Shown: positions 24,181-37,100 of the stretch, in pieces | Position numbering within the stretch: position 1 is the stretch's first letter | Layout: each line of letters starts with the position of its first letter | From: Rallus limicola | Taxonomy: Eukaryota > Chordata > Aves > Gruiformes > Rallidae | Direction: 5' to 3' | DNA: 64,000 nucleotides | NCBI GenBank assembly: GCA_022605955.1 | Contig: JAKCOZ010000012.1 | Span: 21,795,015-21,859,014, forward strand | Position numbers and translations under genes: made by a program | The notes under the pieces: model-generated | The model's database searches: none | Told to the model about the DNA's origin: nothing | The model's input: only the letters and a program-made list of their open reading frames with translations

Positions 24181-27100
24181 CAAAATTTGTACTACTTGAC
24201 AAAAGCTCCATCTAAACAAAAGCACCGTCTAGACAAAATGGCAGATTTTGTATTTCCTAGACAATGAAACAGTCCCTGTATCCCAAAGGCAGTTCTTTCC
24301 CACACTAGTTAAGGAGAAAACACACCCATTTCCTGAAATGTTTTTCCTTACAAAAGCACTAGAAGCTACAATTACTGAAATGCTAGCAAGAAAGCAGAAA
24401 GCCCAAACGGATAAAATTTAGCTAAAAGCATCATTATCTAGTCTTCTATTTGACAGTTATTAAATTTAGTTTATGATTATTACAACTAAAATTAAAACCA
24501 GGAAACTTCAGCATGTCACCTCATCTCACAAAGAGCTTCCATGCTTCCCACAGCCAATGGATATTTCTGTATTATTTCCTGCACACTGTCAGAGAAAAGC
24601 AAAAGTTTTCACTTTGTCTACAGTGAGGAGTCTACACATGCCTCATCCCTGGAGCTGAGAGTCATTCCCTATGGCTGGAATTATTTCATGTGTTCTTTGA
24701 ATCCCAGCCAATTCACCAAGAGACAGTCAGAAGGATGTACAGACCCTGTAACAGACTTAATTTTGCCTCCAAACTGGGCCATCAACATGCCACAAATCTG
24801 ACACAGTCACCCAGCCACAAGTGGATCCTTTCTTACTGAAGCACTGAGAGGTGTGTGGGTCATCAAGAGACAGGCTTTACACATTCATGACCAAGAAACA
24901 GCTGCATTGTTGATGATGAGATAAAGCCTAATGCTATGGGGGAAGAGGGGGGCACCATACTAAATTGTGGCATCACAAAGTCGTCATTGTAACTGAGTGG
25001 AGGCAGGGGAGCAGAGGATAAAACTAGTCAAAAAAATCAGAATGAATATGATAAATAAATGCATACAGAGAAGTCAGATGCTTGCAAATTCACACTGTGC
25101 AAAGTGCTTAACAAGTGAGGAGCTAACCTAGTTAGTGAGTGCTCAAAGGACATACAGAAGCCAGCACAGACAGCAGTAAATTTCATTAACTCACTCTTCC
25201 AAAGAAAGCCAAACTTTATACTTCACTGTACACGCAGCAAATAATGGTTTTTGAATGCAGTTAATCAGCCATACAAAGAGAACAGAGACCTTCCTCATCA
25301 AAATAAAAGCAAATATTTCAAGTGTTTCTTTATAATGCTATTTCTGGAAGAGACCTATGTTTACAGCTTACTCGCCAAGTGAGCTCCTCCCTACCAATTT
25401 AGCCAATCAGTAAACAATGTTGTATCATACTTCTTAAGAAGATATCATTAACTCAATCTCACAGACCAAGAAACAAGAAGATTACAACATCCTAATTACA
25501 CAGAAATGCCTAACATCAAATGGGCAATGATAATCACATAATTCAACAGAAAATTAAGAAGGTTAAACCAATAACAATTTAATCAAAGCCAAAGTAACAA
25601 GATAAAATTACAAGATATTAATTCAGCTTCTAAACGTAAACACAGACTTAAGATTTTTGTCTTATATAAACACAAAAGCCCAAATAAGACACACTTTATC
25701 AGTAAATAACCTCCATCAAGAACCAGTGCACATTTATGAGTTTTTTTGGTCCATTCAGCCTTCCTTTCTCACTGAATCTTCAAAGTGAGGATTCTGAGGC
25801 ATCTCATCAGAACTGCTTAGAAAGCTCGCACTGCAAATTTTCAAGAACTATGTATGAGGGCACAAGAGAAGTGTGACATAGTGACTACATCATAAAAATG
25901 GCAAGACTGACATTCCCAGTTGTAGCAATTAATCTTGATAGCACTGCAATGTATCTGCAGTTCAACATGGAAAGAAATATGGTCTAAACATCAAAAACGG
26001 GCTGCGTGTGAGTGAAGTAACTCCACAATTCCATTTATACAGTGAAAAGAAAACATTTAACCTTAAGAGCCTTCATCCCATGCCACAACATATACAAGGC
26101 TTTGCTCAGCCCAATATACATTAAAAAAGAAGCCAGCCCAGAGGGACAACTCCCCACCCCTTGCCTGACAGCCAGGGAAGACAAAGACCATCTCCGGGGT
26201 AAGCAGATTATATCTCCTGAAATCACTCCTCACTCTCCCACATCCCATCGCAAACCTCACAAATTCATAATTATACTAGAGCTTCAGGAGACAAGGGAAG
26301 GGAGAATGCAGACTGGCTTACCTGGAAGATGAGAAAGCACTATCTAAAGCAGATAATGTCTTCTACTTTTCAATATCCTATCTATTTCAGCGCTTTAATC
26401 AACCATCTCCTCCTCTAAAGTCTGCTGTGCACACATCAGAACAGGATTTTTAATACTGGCTCTCCTTGTGGGACCAAACTGATATATTTTAGCCCATTTC
26501 TTTTTAATAAATGCAACAATTTTAATCAAATTTGTTCAGAGAACAGAAGATTAGTTAAAGAAGAGAAGTAAATGAAACATTAAATTAAGGTATCAATGGG
26601 AATTAAAAATGTAATTTTATGTTATTATCAGTGGTATATTATGAATAAAGAATAAGCAATATGCAATTAATATGTAGCACAATATGAACAGCATGAGAGA
26701 AAAATGAATTTGATATGTAGGACAGAAAGGTCATGAATTCTTAAACCCGATTCAATTTGCTTTACTCTGTTCAATTTTCCCATGGGCATCTGTTTAAATA
26801 TTTCCAGGTATGGGAAAAGTCTGCTAGTAAATTCTGACATATATTAAGGTGATCAGGGTTCATGACAGGGAACCCAGTAAGTTTCCTATAGAAATGAAGA
26901 CTTGTTTTTGAGTAAATAGCCACTTCCCCACATGGAAAGCAACTGAACAGAAGTCAAACAGCAAAGTTAGGCCTTTAATTAAAAAAAGTTAAAAATTAAA
27001 CTCCCAGCTTATGCAAGGTTAAAATGCATCATTCAGAGTCACTATCCAGCGCACAAAGTTCATTTTCCTAAGCCACTCAGTGTTCTGTTTATGGATAGTT

Positions 27101-27904
27101 TGAGGGAGAAGATAGGCAGTCTCCTATCAGACAAGCAGTTCATTTCACCTGTATCACCAAGACAAACAGAAAAACTACCCCAAAAATACAGCAAATATGC
27201 AGCATATTAAAGAACATCCATTTGCACTTACTTTAGATTATTTTTTCATCATCAAACCAAGAGAGACACTGCCACTTCCACATTTGTTGTGTAACATGAC
27301 TATCACACTTCGGATTTACTCATGCTCTGAGCACTAGAAGGTTTTTCATACCTCCCTAAACTACACCCAGAGATTACCACATAAGTTTTGAATTCACAGG
27401 TATCAAACTCTTACAAAAGCAAAACACCAATATAGATATTTATTTTCTTCACACTTGACTCCACACAGATGCAACTGTGCATAAAGCAAACTAAGTGCAG
27501 GCGTGAACACAGGCATGGGCACACTCAGACTTTGTGGTATGTGTTTGGGAGCCTGTTTTCAGATTCCTTAACCTTCCCTTCCCCCTCCCCCAGACACTAG
27601 AATCTTTAAGTATGCTGGAGCTCTAAGAAAAAGTCTATGTATGTGTTAAAAGTTTGAGAAGATTTTTTTAAAATTTTTTTTAAAAGGTAAATCAATGTTA
27701 CTTTCAAGCTTACATGAAACCAGCAATTTTTTCATCAGTTTCCTGAAGCCATTCATTTTTTCCATCCAGTCTAATTGCATAGTTTCACAATTATCTGCTT
27801 ATTCCAACCAATGTAATCTATTGACATCTCATTTCTAACAAATGCTGTTATGTGTTTCTTCAAATGCATTCATCAAATGTTCATTTTTGACAAGCAACAT
27901 TTGA
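24181..27904. other. Unique noncoding sequence
   Basis: No gene is supported. The region is AT-rich with A-rich tracts (25440-25680 and 26520-26720). Overlapping short frames on both strands at 26035-26332 show no recognisable domain. A donor-like GGGGTAAGC follows a short plus-strand frame near 26198, but no convincing acceptor precedes it. A minus-strand donor, TCTTCCAG/GTAAGC, near 26320 has only a 22-base possible exon upstream. Confidence 0.55.
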
Positions 27905-28050
27905 GAGGGCAGTTGTGATCACCCAGGCTGACCTTCTGTGTTGTATAGGCCAAAGAATTTTACCCAGTAATTTCTGCATCAAGCCCACAACCATCTAGCT
28001 AAACTAAATCACGCCTTTTAGACTCATATATAACTGATTTAAATACTTAC
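27905..28050 (-). repeat. Ancient CR1/L3-like LINE 3' end (antisense)
   Basis: The plus strand reads GTGATCACCCAGGCTGACCT, then ATAGGCCAAAGAATTTTACC, CAGTAATTTCTGCATCAAGC, and further on GCCTTTTAGAC and AACTGATTTAAA. This ordered series matches the antisense 3' region of an old CR1 family widespread in turtles, crocodilians and birds, whose hallmark is a 'gacctcctgtataacacaggcc ... cctgcatcaagccc' series. The copy is diverged and its edges are approximate. It is far older than the two CR1 tails listed elsewhere. Confidence 0.7.
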
Positions 28051-28847
28051 ACCAACAGCAATAAATTAATAAAATTATGGTAGTGTTTTGAATTTCTCTG
28101 TCAATAGCTGTGATCCTAAGATTCATAAAACTAGTGGACTAATTTCTTCCATACATTTAGTACTTAGGTCGAATTTCCAGCTTAATTCCTACTGTTCAAG
28201 CATTTGATAAATCCTCTCCATTTCAAGAGACAGCTGTTACTTCCCATCAGTTCTGAGGGCAAATATTAGATGCAATTTTTCCTTTTATGCAAAAGGAAAC
28301 ACAGTGGGACACAACTATCAAACAAGTTCTGTAAAGCTGGATAATTTATCCACAAATAGCATACAGAAAAAGCAGCAAGTATTGAATACTACTGACTACT
28401 AAACATATGCCAGAGACCCATCCTCACAGCAGCACTGCCACTCAGGAATCAGTAATACTGCATATAAGCTTGTCAAATTGTAACATTACATCTCACATAT
28501 CAAGCTTCTTAACATAGATATCAAAGATGATGCACTTTCAAGACTCTCAGAATTTTCATGAAAAGGGGGGTATGAGGTACTTAGAGGAGCTCTACTATAC
28601 ATGTAAGTACTTTTTTCCTTAAAGAAAGGAACCACTAATGATACATTAAAAAATTCCAAGTGCCAGAATTTAGTTTCATTTTAAGTTACAGAAGTAGTTG
28701 ACTGTTCTGAAGTAAAACCAGACACCATACTGAGCCCAGGCAACTAGCTGCATGGCTAAGAAACAGAAGGTATTGCTCTTAAGATCTATCAGCATTTGTC
28801 AATGGGGATCAAGGTGACACTGACCTCATATAGTCAGAATTACTTAC

Positions 28848-28956
28848 ATGGTTCTGTTCATTAACTTCCATGTACTGTATCTTAGGGCAGTTATCTATTT
28901 CACAGCTCTCACCAAGAGGACCACCCTGCTGCTGTCTCCCCCATTTTGGATGTTTA
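28848..28956 (-). other. Candidate exon with strong donor, 109 nt
   Basis: The minus strand has a near-consensus donor, ACCAT followed by GTAAGTAAT. Upstream, one frame is open over at least 109 bases, running from a possible acceptor (GGCTCAG) with a translation containing KHPKWGRQQQGG and ending KIQYMEVNEQNH. The frame has plausible codon use, but the acceptor has a poor polypyrimidine tract. A shorter alternative starts at an internal CCCTAAG acceptor and leaves 33 bases. I do not recognise the peptide. It may be a chance frame attached to a good donor. Confidence 0.15.
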
Positions 28957-29742
28957 CTGAGCCATACACTAAGTGTCTTCAGACATGCTGCCACATAGCC
29001 CCACTGGTTCTAGTCTTGCTCATGGTAAGAGACCATCTAACCAAGCATGAGAGCAAGAAACCAAGGTAATACTTCAGTTATATTGACAAAGGTGTTTCTG
29101 AATCAGCAACATTATCATCCAAAGGAAGTTTCTGACAAGCAAACAAAAAGAATTCACTTGAGGAAAAATGACCATAATTTTGCTGCTGTTAGCCTGGTAT
29201 CTCCTGCCAAAGCACCACCACATAAAGACCCTCACACTACACATCTAGAACAAACAAGCAAGGTCTTTCTCCTCTATTCTTTATGTTATAGGCATAAACA
29301 AGATTATATATAAATAACCTCTGCCTCACATCTTGATTCTTTCAATGCATTCTTCTTTAAATTACATCTTAATACTTCCCAGAAGATCTTAAAAAAAAAA
29401 AAAAGGTGAGCACACACCAAAGAGACTTCTTGAGAAAACACTCTGGAAACAAATATTAAGTCAAAGCTTTTCTTTTTCAAAGCATTTAGCTATAATTTGC
29501 CTTTACCTTATTTTTTGCTTCATTATTGTAATTACCTTAAATGACCAAGTAGGAAAAAGCAGTACAGTAAAACCACAAGTAAAAGGCTGCAAAACAGTTT
29601 CAGTTATTAAGCTTTGCCTTTGAAATTCATATTCACATATGATTTGGTAACCTTAGAGCAAATGGGAAATCTGCAGATTAAGAGTATTTTTTAAGTGAAG
29701 CCTATTTTAATGAACAATAGATATCTTGAGATATTTACTTAC

Positions 29743-29768
29743 TGCTCGCCTTTCTTCATCCTAGACTC
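29743..29768 (-). other. Candidate 26-nt microexon
   Basis: On the minus strand a strong acceptor (a pyrimidine-rich run ending TTTTTAACTCTCTACAG) and a strong donor (GCGAGCA followed by GTAAGTAAA) bracket 26 bases. The first frame reads ESRMKKGE plus two bases. An in-exon ATG is also present, so a 5' noncoding exon is possible. Splice-site quality is good on both sides, which is uncommon. However, many windows of this size will hold a few such pairs by chance, and no protein match is recognised. Confidence 0.2.
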
Positions 29769-32700
29769 CTGTAGAGAGTTAAAAAGAAGTGTAGTGTGTT
29801 TAACTGATTAGACAAAGATATCTGCTTACTCAGCCTAAACAGAGTTTAAAACTTTTGCTTAATCCAGCTCTTAGGAACTCAAGGCCTGTCAGATAAAAAA
29901 ATACCAAATATAATATGTTTTGAGAATGAACCCGTACATAGAGACTATTTATTTTTAACTACTGAAGGTAAGATTAATTGGTGTTGCATTCAAAGTAGAA
30001 GAGTGCTACCAGAATGCAAACAGGCACAGATTATTCAGAACAGAGGACAGGCAGGGATTTTGAAATGTTAATTAGAAACACAAGGGATATGAGAGAGTAG
30101 TGGGAAAAAATGAATGTGCTGATTGTGAGAAAAAGAGAAACCTTTTAGAGCAAAACATCCAAAATAATGCTTTCAGTAAAAGCAGAAACATACAGTTGGC
30201 AGAATAAGAGTGTGCACATCTACCCACACTGCCAACAGAAAACCTGATTTTATGCAATCTGGCAGCACACTGAACATCAAGCCATCTTTCTACAACACAG
30301 CACTTCAAGACTCACCAGGTTTCCTGCATCTCCCACACAAGTCACTAAGAGCTTTGTCAGTGGATTGGGTGATCATGGCAAGCGATACCAAATAAAATAG
30401 CTTTATTCAGATAAATTGGGTGTCTCCTATTAAACTAGAAGAACTCAAAGTTACTTAACAGCCACAGACATAACACCACCACAAGTAGATTTTGCTATCT
30501 GTATTTTGGGGAAGATGAAAACCAGCATTTTAATTTCAAGTGTTTAAGATGCAAGAGAAGCTATTAAGGAACTTTGCCTCGACTGCTCACTTGTACTGAA
30601 GTTCAAAGCCACAAGAGTTTGACACAAATTTTCTTTTTCCTGATATTATCTTCCACACAACTTCTGTTGCAATGCCATCTTTCAAGTTTCAAACCATAAA
30701 AAAACAACTCCAACTTGGAAGTCAATCATACATGAACCTGATTCTAATGCAAATAACTACAAATAGCAACATCAATTTATTCCCTATAAGATTAATGAAA
30801 AGCCACAGAAAAAGTGACAGGAATCAGAAACTCCTGCTCACATCCTCAGGTGGAGCTCCCTGCAAAAGAGAAGTTGAGCAAAAGACCAAATTAACTCTAC
30901 CATTTTCTACTGTCACAGCACAGACAGGTCTAAAAACATGCTGTTATGTAAAGAACCAGCAACTGGAAAATGAACAATTAAGCCCACGGGGGTTGATTGT
31001 TTTCTACAGAAATTAAGAGGCTCACCTGCAGACAGGACAGATTATCAATTTAACATTTCAAGACTGCCTTAGATAGCAGTATTGAACTACTAGAGCCACT
31101 ATCACAACCCCAGTGCACATACAGCTATGTCATCTATTTATATATTTTTGTTCTCCAAAACAGTGGCAAGAGTTGGTCTCAGTTTGTCTCCTACCCACGT
31201 GTAGGTTTGAGGATGGAGGAGAAGAGATTCCACAGTTTAATTGCCATGGTTGACCAGAAATGACACCAAAATTCCTTTACAAAGAGAACCTGCCTCAGAG
31301 CCTGATTTGACTTTTGGTTATCCTGATCCAACTTAGAAGTAAGCTCATTAGAGGTGGCCAACTACACTGTGAATAAGAAAAAGGCTTAAACTAGTATCAT
31401 ATTAATTCCCTGCTATTGCAGGGCAGAACAGAAAATTTAATTTAAATTCATATTCATTTGCTGCAATGCAGCATACCACCAACAAACACTGTTCCAGAAT
31501 AAAATCTTTATAATTAAACACATAATGGATTTTAGTGATACTAATATTTTAAGACATTGGAATCACCAATTTTGTTACATTATAAGACCAGAACCTGAGC
31601 ATTATGTAGTTATTACAAATAAAGGTGGTCTCTTAGAGCCCAGAATATAAGTTCGAGTCAATGTCTAATTTCATCTATTATAATTAATGGATCATAGAAG
31701 AGTAGTTACTAAACCCATAAATGGTATTTTAACACAGTCATGAAAATTATATTTTCATAGGAGTCTTACATACAAAGCTAATGGACTATAAAGTTTCATT
31801 GTTTCAATAGGCAATACTGGCATTAGATAATTTCTTTTTCTAAATTAATTATTCCACGCTGACCTTCACAGAAACAAAACAGTTTTTTTGCCTATAGGCA
31901 CTTGAAACACCAGTGTATGCACATATACGCTCCTTAAAGACATACGTATTTCTAGGAGGTGTTAAGTTTCTTCCTTTATTCAGGTACCATTCATTTCACT
32001 AGTTTTCTATCAGAAAAGCAATGAAAAGGTATCACACAAATCTGATCCACATTCCCTCTTTTTCACACCAGAATGAGTCCGGATTTTGAGTCATGCAATA
32101 GAGAACCTGTAGATGTAGGCTGCAGATTAGGAGTGATGAGCTAATGATGCCTACGTGGCTTGCTGAGTAACAGAGCAATCTTTCAGCTTTTATCTGTCCC
32201 CAGATAAAGCCTAATGATGCTACTGACTCCAGTTTACTACTTTTTGAGGAGACACTACATAAGAACCACCTTTAAAAAAATTATCTCTCTGAAGTTGTAA
32301 ATTATTATTGCTCTGGCTAGATGAAGGCTAACATTGAAGCCAAGCATGCCTGCTCACTATCCGCTTGTGAGCTCCTACTGAACATACACAGTTTGCTGGC
32401 CACAAGAGGTAACATTTTTACATTAAAGTTCACAGACTTCCTCCTCATACTATTTCTTTGGTGAATTTGGCTAAAAACAATTTATTTAATGCCTTCACCA
32501 TGACTTCGAGTTTTAATAGTTACAAGAGGCAGACAATTTAAACTGATTGGGACCAGCCCACAGCAATTTTTTACCCTGATACTCATCATTCTTTGTGTTC
32601 TACTCAGATGTTAAAACTGCTTCAATTAAGGTTGATTTCTTTTTGTTCTGTTTAGGTCTTTTTAAAATAAAATTATGAGATATGGTCACACACATGCATG

Positions 32701-34023
32701 CACATTAAGTTATTATGAAATTCTATTTTCAAGGGGGAAACAGACTAACATCTTTGTAAGCCTTTGTCTTTAACTTTTTGTTCTGGCCTCAGTAACACAC
32801 TATTTTCAAAAGGTGTATCTGACAAGTTAACATTTAACACAACAAAGCAACTTGGCAGCATCCAATTCTTGCATATAACACATGTACAAACTAACACAGA
32901 AGATACCTAACCAACACGGGTCCCCAGATCACAAAGGCTTTTCAAGCAAAGGTGTAGATACACCTTTTCTGCTAAGCCAGGCTTGTTGCTCACAGGATGC
33001 CTGCTGCATGTGTATACCTGTGTATGAACTGAAAGAACACAATCAGAACATCCATGTGGGACAGTCTCTTTCACAACAGGCCATCTCCGCTCCACATAAA
33101 ACATCAAATCTAGAAGGTAAAAGAAAATGTGTCATAACACTTTAAAAAAAATTAAAATCACTGCAACAAACTAACAAAAAAGTATCTGTTTTTTGAAGGA
33201 ATTCTACAGTTCAATCAGAATTTAAAACTTCATGATTTTGGGAACACCGTGTAACATGGATCTGCTCTTGCAAGTTAAAACCATCGTAATTGTCCAACAG
33301 ATAAGACACTAATAACCTGATCCCATATTTTGAAATGTGTGAATACATAATAATGGAGAAATTAAATGAGACTTCCCCAAAGCATCTGGTGCAATCTGCT
33401 ACCTAGCTTCAAAGGTTTACAAGAATCAGGTTGTTCCAGGGAAGTTTAAGATTTAAGTACGTTAGCAGTAGAGAACATTATCAGTCAGGTCTTGAAAAGC
33501 TTTGCTCTCACTGTAAGTCCAATGGCAACCAATACACCAGCTTACTACTGTTAAGACAGCCCAGGGAGCTGCAAGAACCCAGCTCTCTAGGCTGTGGTCT
33601 GAGCCTGGCTGCTTGGCAGGGCTGGCACAGCTGCCTGTCTCACATTAGCTCACACTATTCCCCTGAGACTGTCTTCGTGTACTGCTCACACAGAGGGCCA
33701 CTAACTCATACCAGTGTGTCATACAAACTAAAATTGCTCTTTCCCCCACCAGCTTGAAGCAGAAATGCAGCAAGGCTCAGTTTATCGGTGCCTTGCTGAG
33801 TAAGCTCTCCCTGATGCTCTGCCATACTGTCAGAGCAGTTGGAACACTGTGTATCACTAAGAGATGTACAGCTGCATACAGCAATAATCAACAGATTTAC
33901 CCCCTGCTGCTTTGAAGCTGTTGCCCAAATCTATGAATCACCACATCTCCTTTACAAGAATGTAATATTATAACAATACAGATTGAGGTCTCTGGATAAT
34001 TCAATAAAGAGCTGCATTCTTTC

Positions 34024-34170
34024 TTAATTAAGAGGATCTGCTAGGGTATCATCTTCCAGAATGCACTGAAAGCCAGCAAAAGAAATCAGGTAACACACTA
34101 CTGCTTGGAAAATATCTATTTCCTCAAATTCAAGCACATCTTTCACCATGAACCCTGGATCAAGCTTCTC
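34024..34170 (-). other. Candidate terminal coding exon, 48 codons plus stop
   Basis: On the minus strand a TTTGTTTTCAG acceptor is followed directly by an open frame reading EKLDPGFMVKDVLEFEEIDIF at its start and ILEDDTLADPLN at its end, closing with TAA. Codons such as GAG AAG CTT GAT CCA GGG TTC ATG GTG look coding-like: acidic, with G or A in first positions and no low-complexity runs. If a weak internal donor (CCAAGCA/GTAGTG) is used instead, the exon would be 69 bases and in phase. I do not recognise the protein. No poly(A) signal was seen close downstream on the minus strand. Confidence 0.2.
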
Positions 34171-37100
34171 CTGAAAACAAACAAATGAGTTCCTGCATCT
34201 CAATCTATGTTTTAGAAGCAGAAAGAAAAAGCTGTGACTCCACAAAACCATTACTATTGATCTTATATTGGAAGACACATAGGAAAAAAAAATAAATTAA
34301 ACACCTAAGAACTATGCTTCCCCTTCAGTTGCTTCAAACCCCAGAAGGCCAATATTGCAACTCCATCATGTACATTCATGTGGGCGAAGAAAGAAAACCT
34401 CAGACCGCAAGTGGCTTCAGTGGTTTAGTGAACCTTAACCTGCCATAAAATTAAGACCAAGAACATAACACCATTTGACTGCTATTTCAGCACAGTGGTC
34501 ATTTTGCATTTAGAAAACCAGCCACAGACAGCCCAGCAAACCTTCACAGGGCCTCTTCCACTGCAGGCAGAGACCTGGTTTCCATTCCACAGACTTACAG
34601 CATAAACTGATCTTGACATCACAAGACATTGAAAATGATGCATCAAGGACAAGTGTAAGCTAAGCAACTTTAGGGTTGTTTATGATGTTACCTATACTCC
34701 AGGTTAATATGAGATTTTTATACTGGTACATTACTGTGTCCGAGGCCGCTGGAGTTATGCTGCAGCTTCTTTACCAGATTGCATTATATTTCTTCACAGT
34801 TCCTATCTACTTTCAAATTTAAGCAAACCCCAGGGAAATGCAGCCATTCAGTACTTTTGTTGATAGCTTAGCTGCTTTGCAGCCATCTCTCTCAAGAGAA
34901 CTTGTTAGGTGTAATACCTCTAAGAAAAGGTTTAGGTATCAGTTTGTTCCAAGTCCTAAAAAAAGTAAAAATAATTTTAATTATGTTCTCATTTCAATGC
35001 CAGACCATCTTCTTTACTATGACAACTAACTACATTCTGTACTGCAACAGATTTTGCAAAAACAAATGAAAAAGCATCCTAGGCTCCTTAAGGTAGGAAG
35101 GCAGTTTTATTTATTCAGCAGTAGGTATCTGAAATGCCTATCATAAAGAAGCTATAAAAACATTTGAACAGATATTTCTTATTGCAAAAGGAAGGCGAGA
35201 GAAAAATCTGAAGTATAGCTTGAAGACAAGTCATAAGAACACCTGCATTTGTCAAGCTTCAGCTGATCCTAAGGTGTAGGGAAAAGATGAATGAAAAACA
35301 CCAGGAAAAAGAAAGGTAGCAGGCTTCTGACATTTGGTTGAAGGAACCTACATCACTATAAAAGCTATAAAACAACACACACTCACTTACTGCAAATGTA
35401 GTCTTATAAACCACCAGACTATTCAAAACTCAAATGCCTATGGCCACGTTCCTTCATCTGCTGTCTGCTAGCCACTTGAGTTCTGCCCCCACCCTTTCCT
35501 TCATTTCTACTCATGTCTCAACATCTATCTGCTAGGCAGATCTTTGTGTGTTAAGAGGAAGAAAACCAATGGATAAATGAAGACATGAACACAGACACAG
35601 AAAAACAAAGTAAATGGACTGAATAAGTGACAGGAAATTGAAAAAGGAGCAGAAAGTATTCATTACTTATATGGGCTGGAAGTTAGGAAAGAGAAAAAGA
35701 ACATTTACTGTTTTGGCACAGTGCTTTGCAAATGGGAGAACGCAGAGCAGTGTCATCTTTTTTAAATGAAAAGTTCTAAACTGATGCACCAACAAAACAG
35801 TCTTTCAGATGAGGTAAACTGAGCTCATGAAATACTCTTTCTAAAATCCAATCTATTTTCTGAAAGATATTCCTCACAGCTGTTGACCAAGACAGTGATG
35901 GTATCTAGGACAAAGGTTCCTATTTATCTGAAAATCGTACTTTGTAAAAGCAACAGCTAGCAAAGTTTGTAGAAAGTGTTACTCAGGGAACCCACATCAA
36001 ATCCGTAGGTCTGCAGTAACAAAGTCATTGACTCCCTGTGCAGGGTGTTTGAATATGACATAAGGTATAGCTGATATTGATTGAAAGTACAGGTCGACAT
36101 GAAGGAGCAGAGGTGAAAACAATAGGAGTAACCCTCAAAGAAGTTTTCAGAAAAGCTGGACCTGCTTACCTAAAGGTTCTTCAACCCTGTCTCTAACCAA
36201 TGCAGTGAAGCCTCAGGCTTTTTAAGTTCCATTCTCCAAGAGCCTCACATATTGGATATCCTCCTTGTTGAAGCTAAAACCTCCACTACTGTAATAATTA
36301 CAACATTATTTGCAATCCAGGTGGTTTATTTTGTTGGAGGAAGGAAGTTCAGGTGATTTGATTTTTTAATCAAAAATTAGGTCATTACCTCCTAGTTATG
36401 GCTTTAGCTTTTGTGAAAATAAAACCATTGCAAAATAGTTATCTTGGTGGAGGTGAGCAGTTTTCCATAATGCATTGAGATGCCTTGGAGCACTATGTTC
36501 TTACTAGGATTGTGAAATATTTTGCTTTAAGCAGTACTGTATCCATACATATAAACTAAATCTCCATCAGATAGATGCATAATATTGCACAAATCCATCA
36601 AAGCTTTGTCATCAACATCACCAGGACAAGGAAGATTTATTCATACAGGTATATTCATACAGCCATATCCTTACTAATAAAAATTAAAATCCACAAACTG
36701 ACAATAAGTCACACAAAGGCATCTCTTAACTGAACAGCTTGAACAGCTCAATTTACTGGTAATCACTGATCACTACTGCTGATCACTTAAATACCACTCT
36801 AACCTAACAATTGTGCTTAATCCTGCATGTTTTGACATTAAAACAAATGTCAAAACTCTCCCCAGAAGATTATCTCTCTCATAGGTCTTAAGGTAGAGGA
36901 AACACTCACTTTTGAACTCAGTTGTGCTATATTTAGAACAGCAGAGTCTTAAAGAATTAAGTATACTGAAAATGCCATAAGGCTGCTAAATATTACACCT
37001 CTTCCCCCAACCACAGAAGGGTCAAAAGCATCTATTTAAACATCCACATTTCATTTTGTTTTTTCTGTGTTCACATGACAAGTAACAATCCTATAGCTTC

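Noticed and set aside
32127..32232. Box C/D snoRNA-like arrangement (GTGATGA, two CTGA boxes, GGAG/CTCC closing pair)
   Set aside because: The second C-like box sits three bases from the terminal CTGA, leaving no guide region, and the closing stem is only four pairs.
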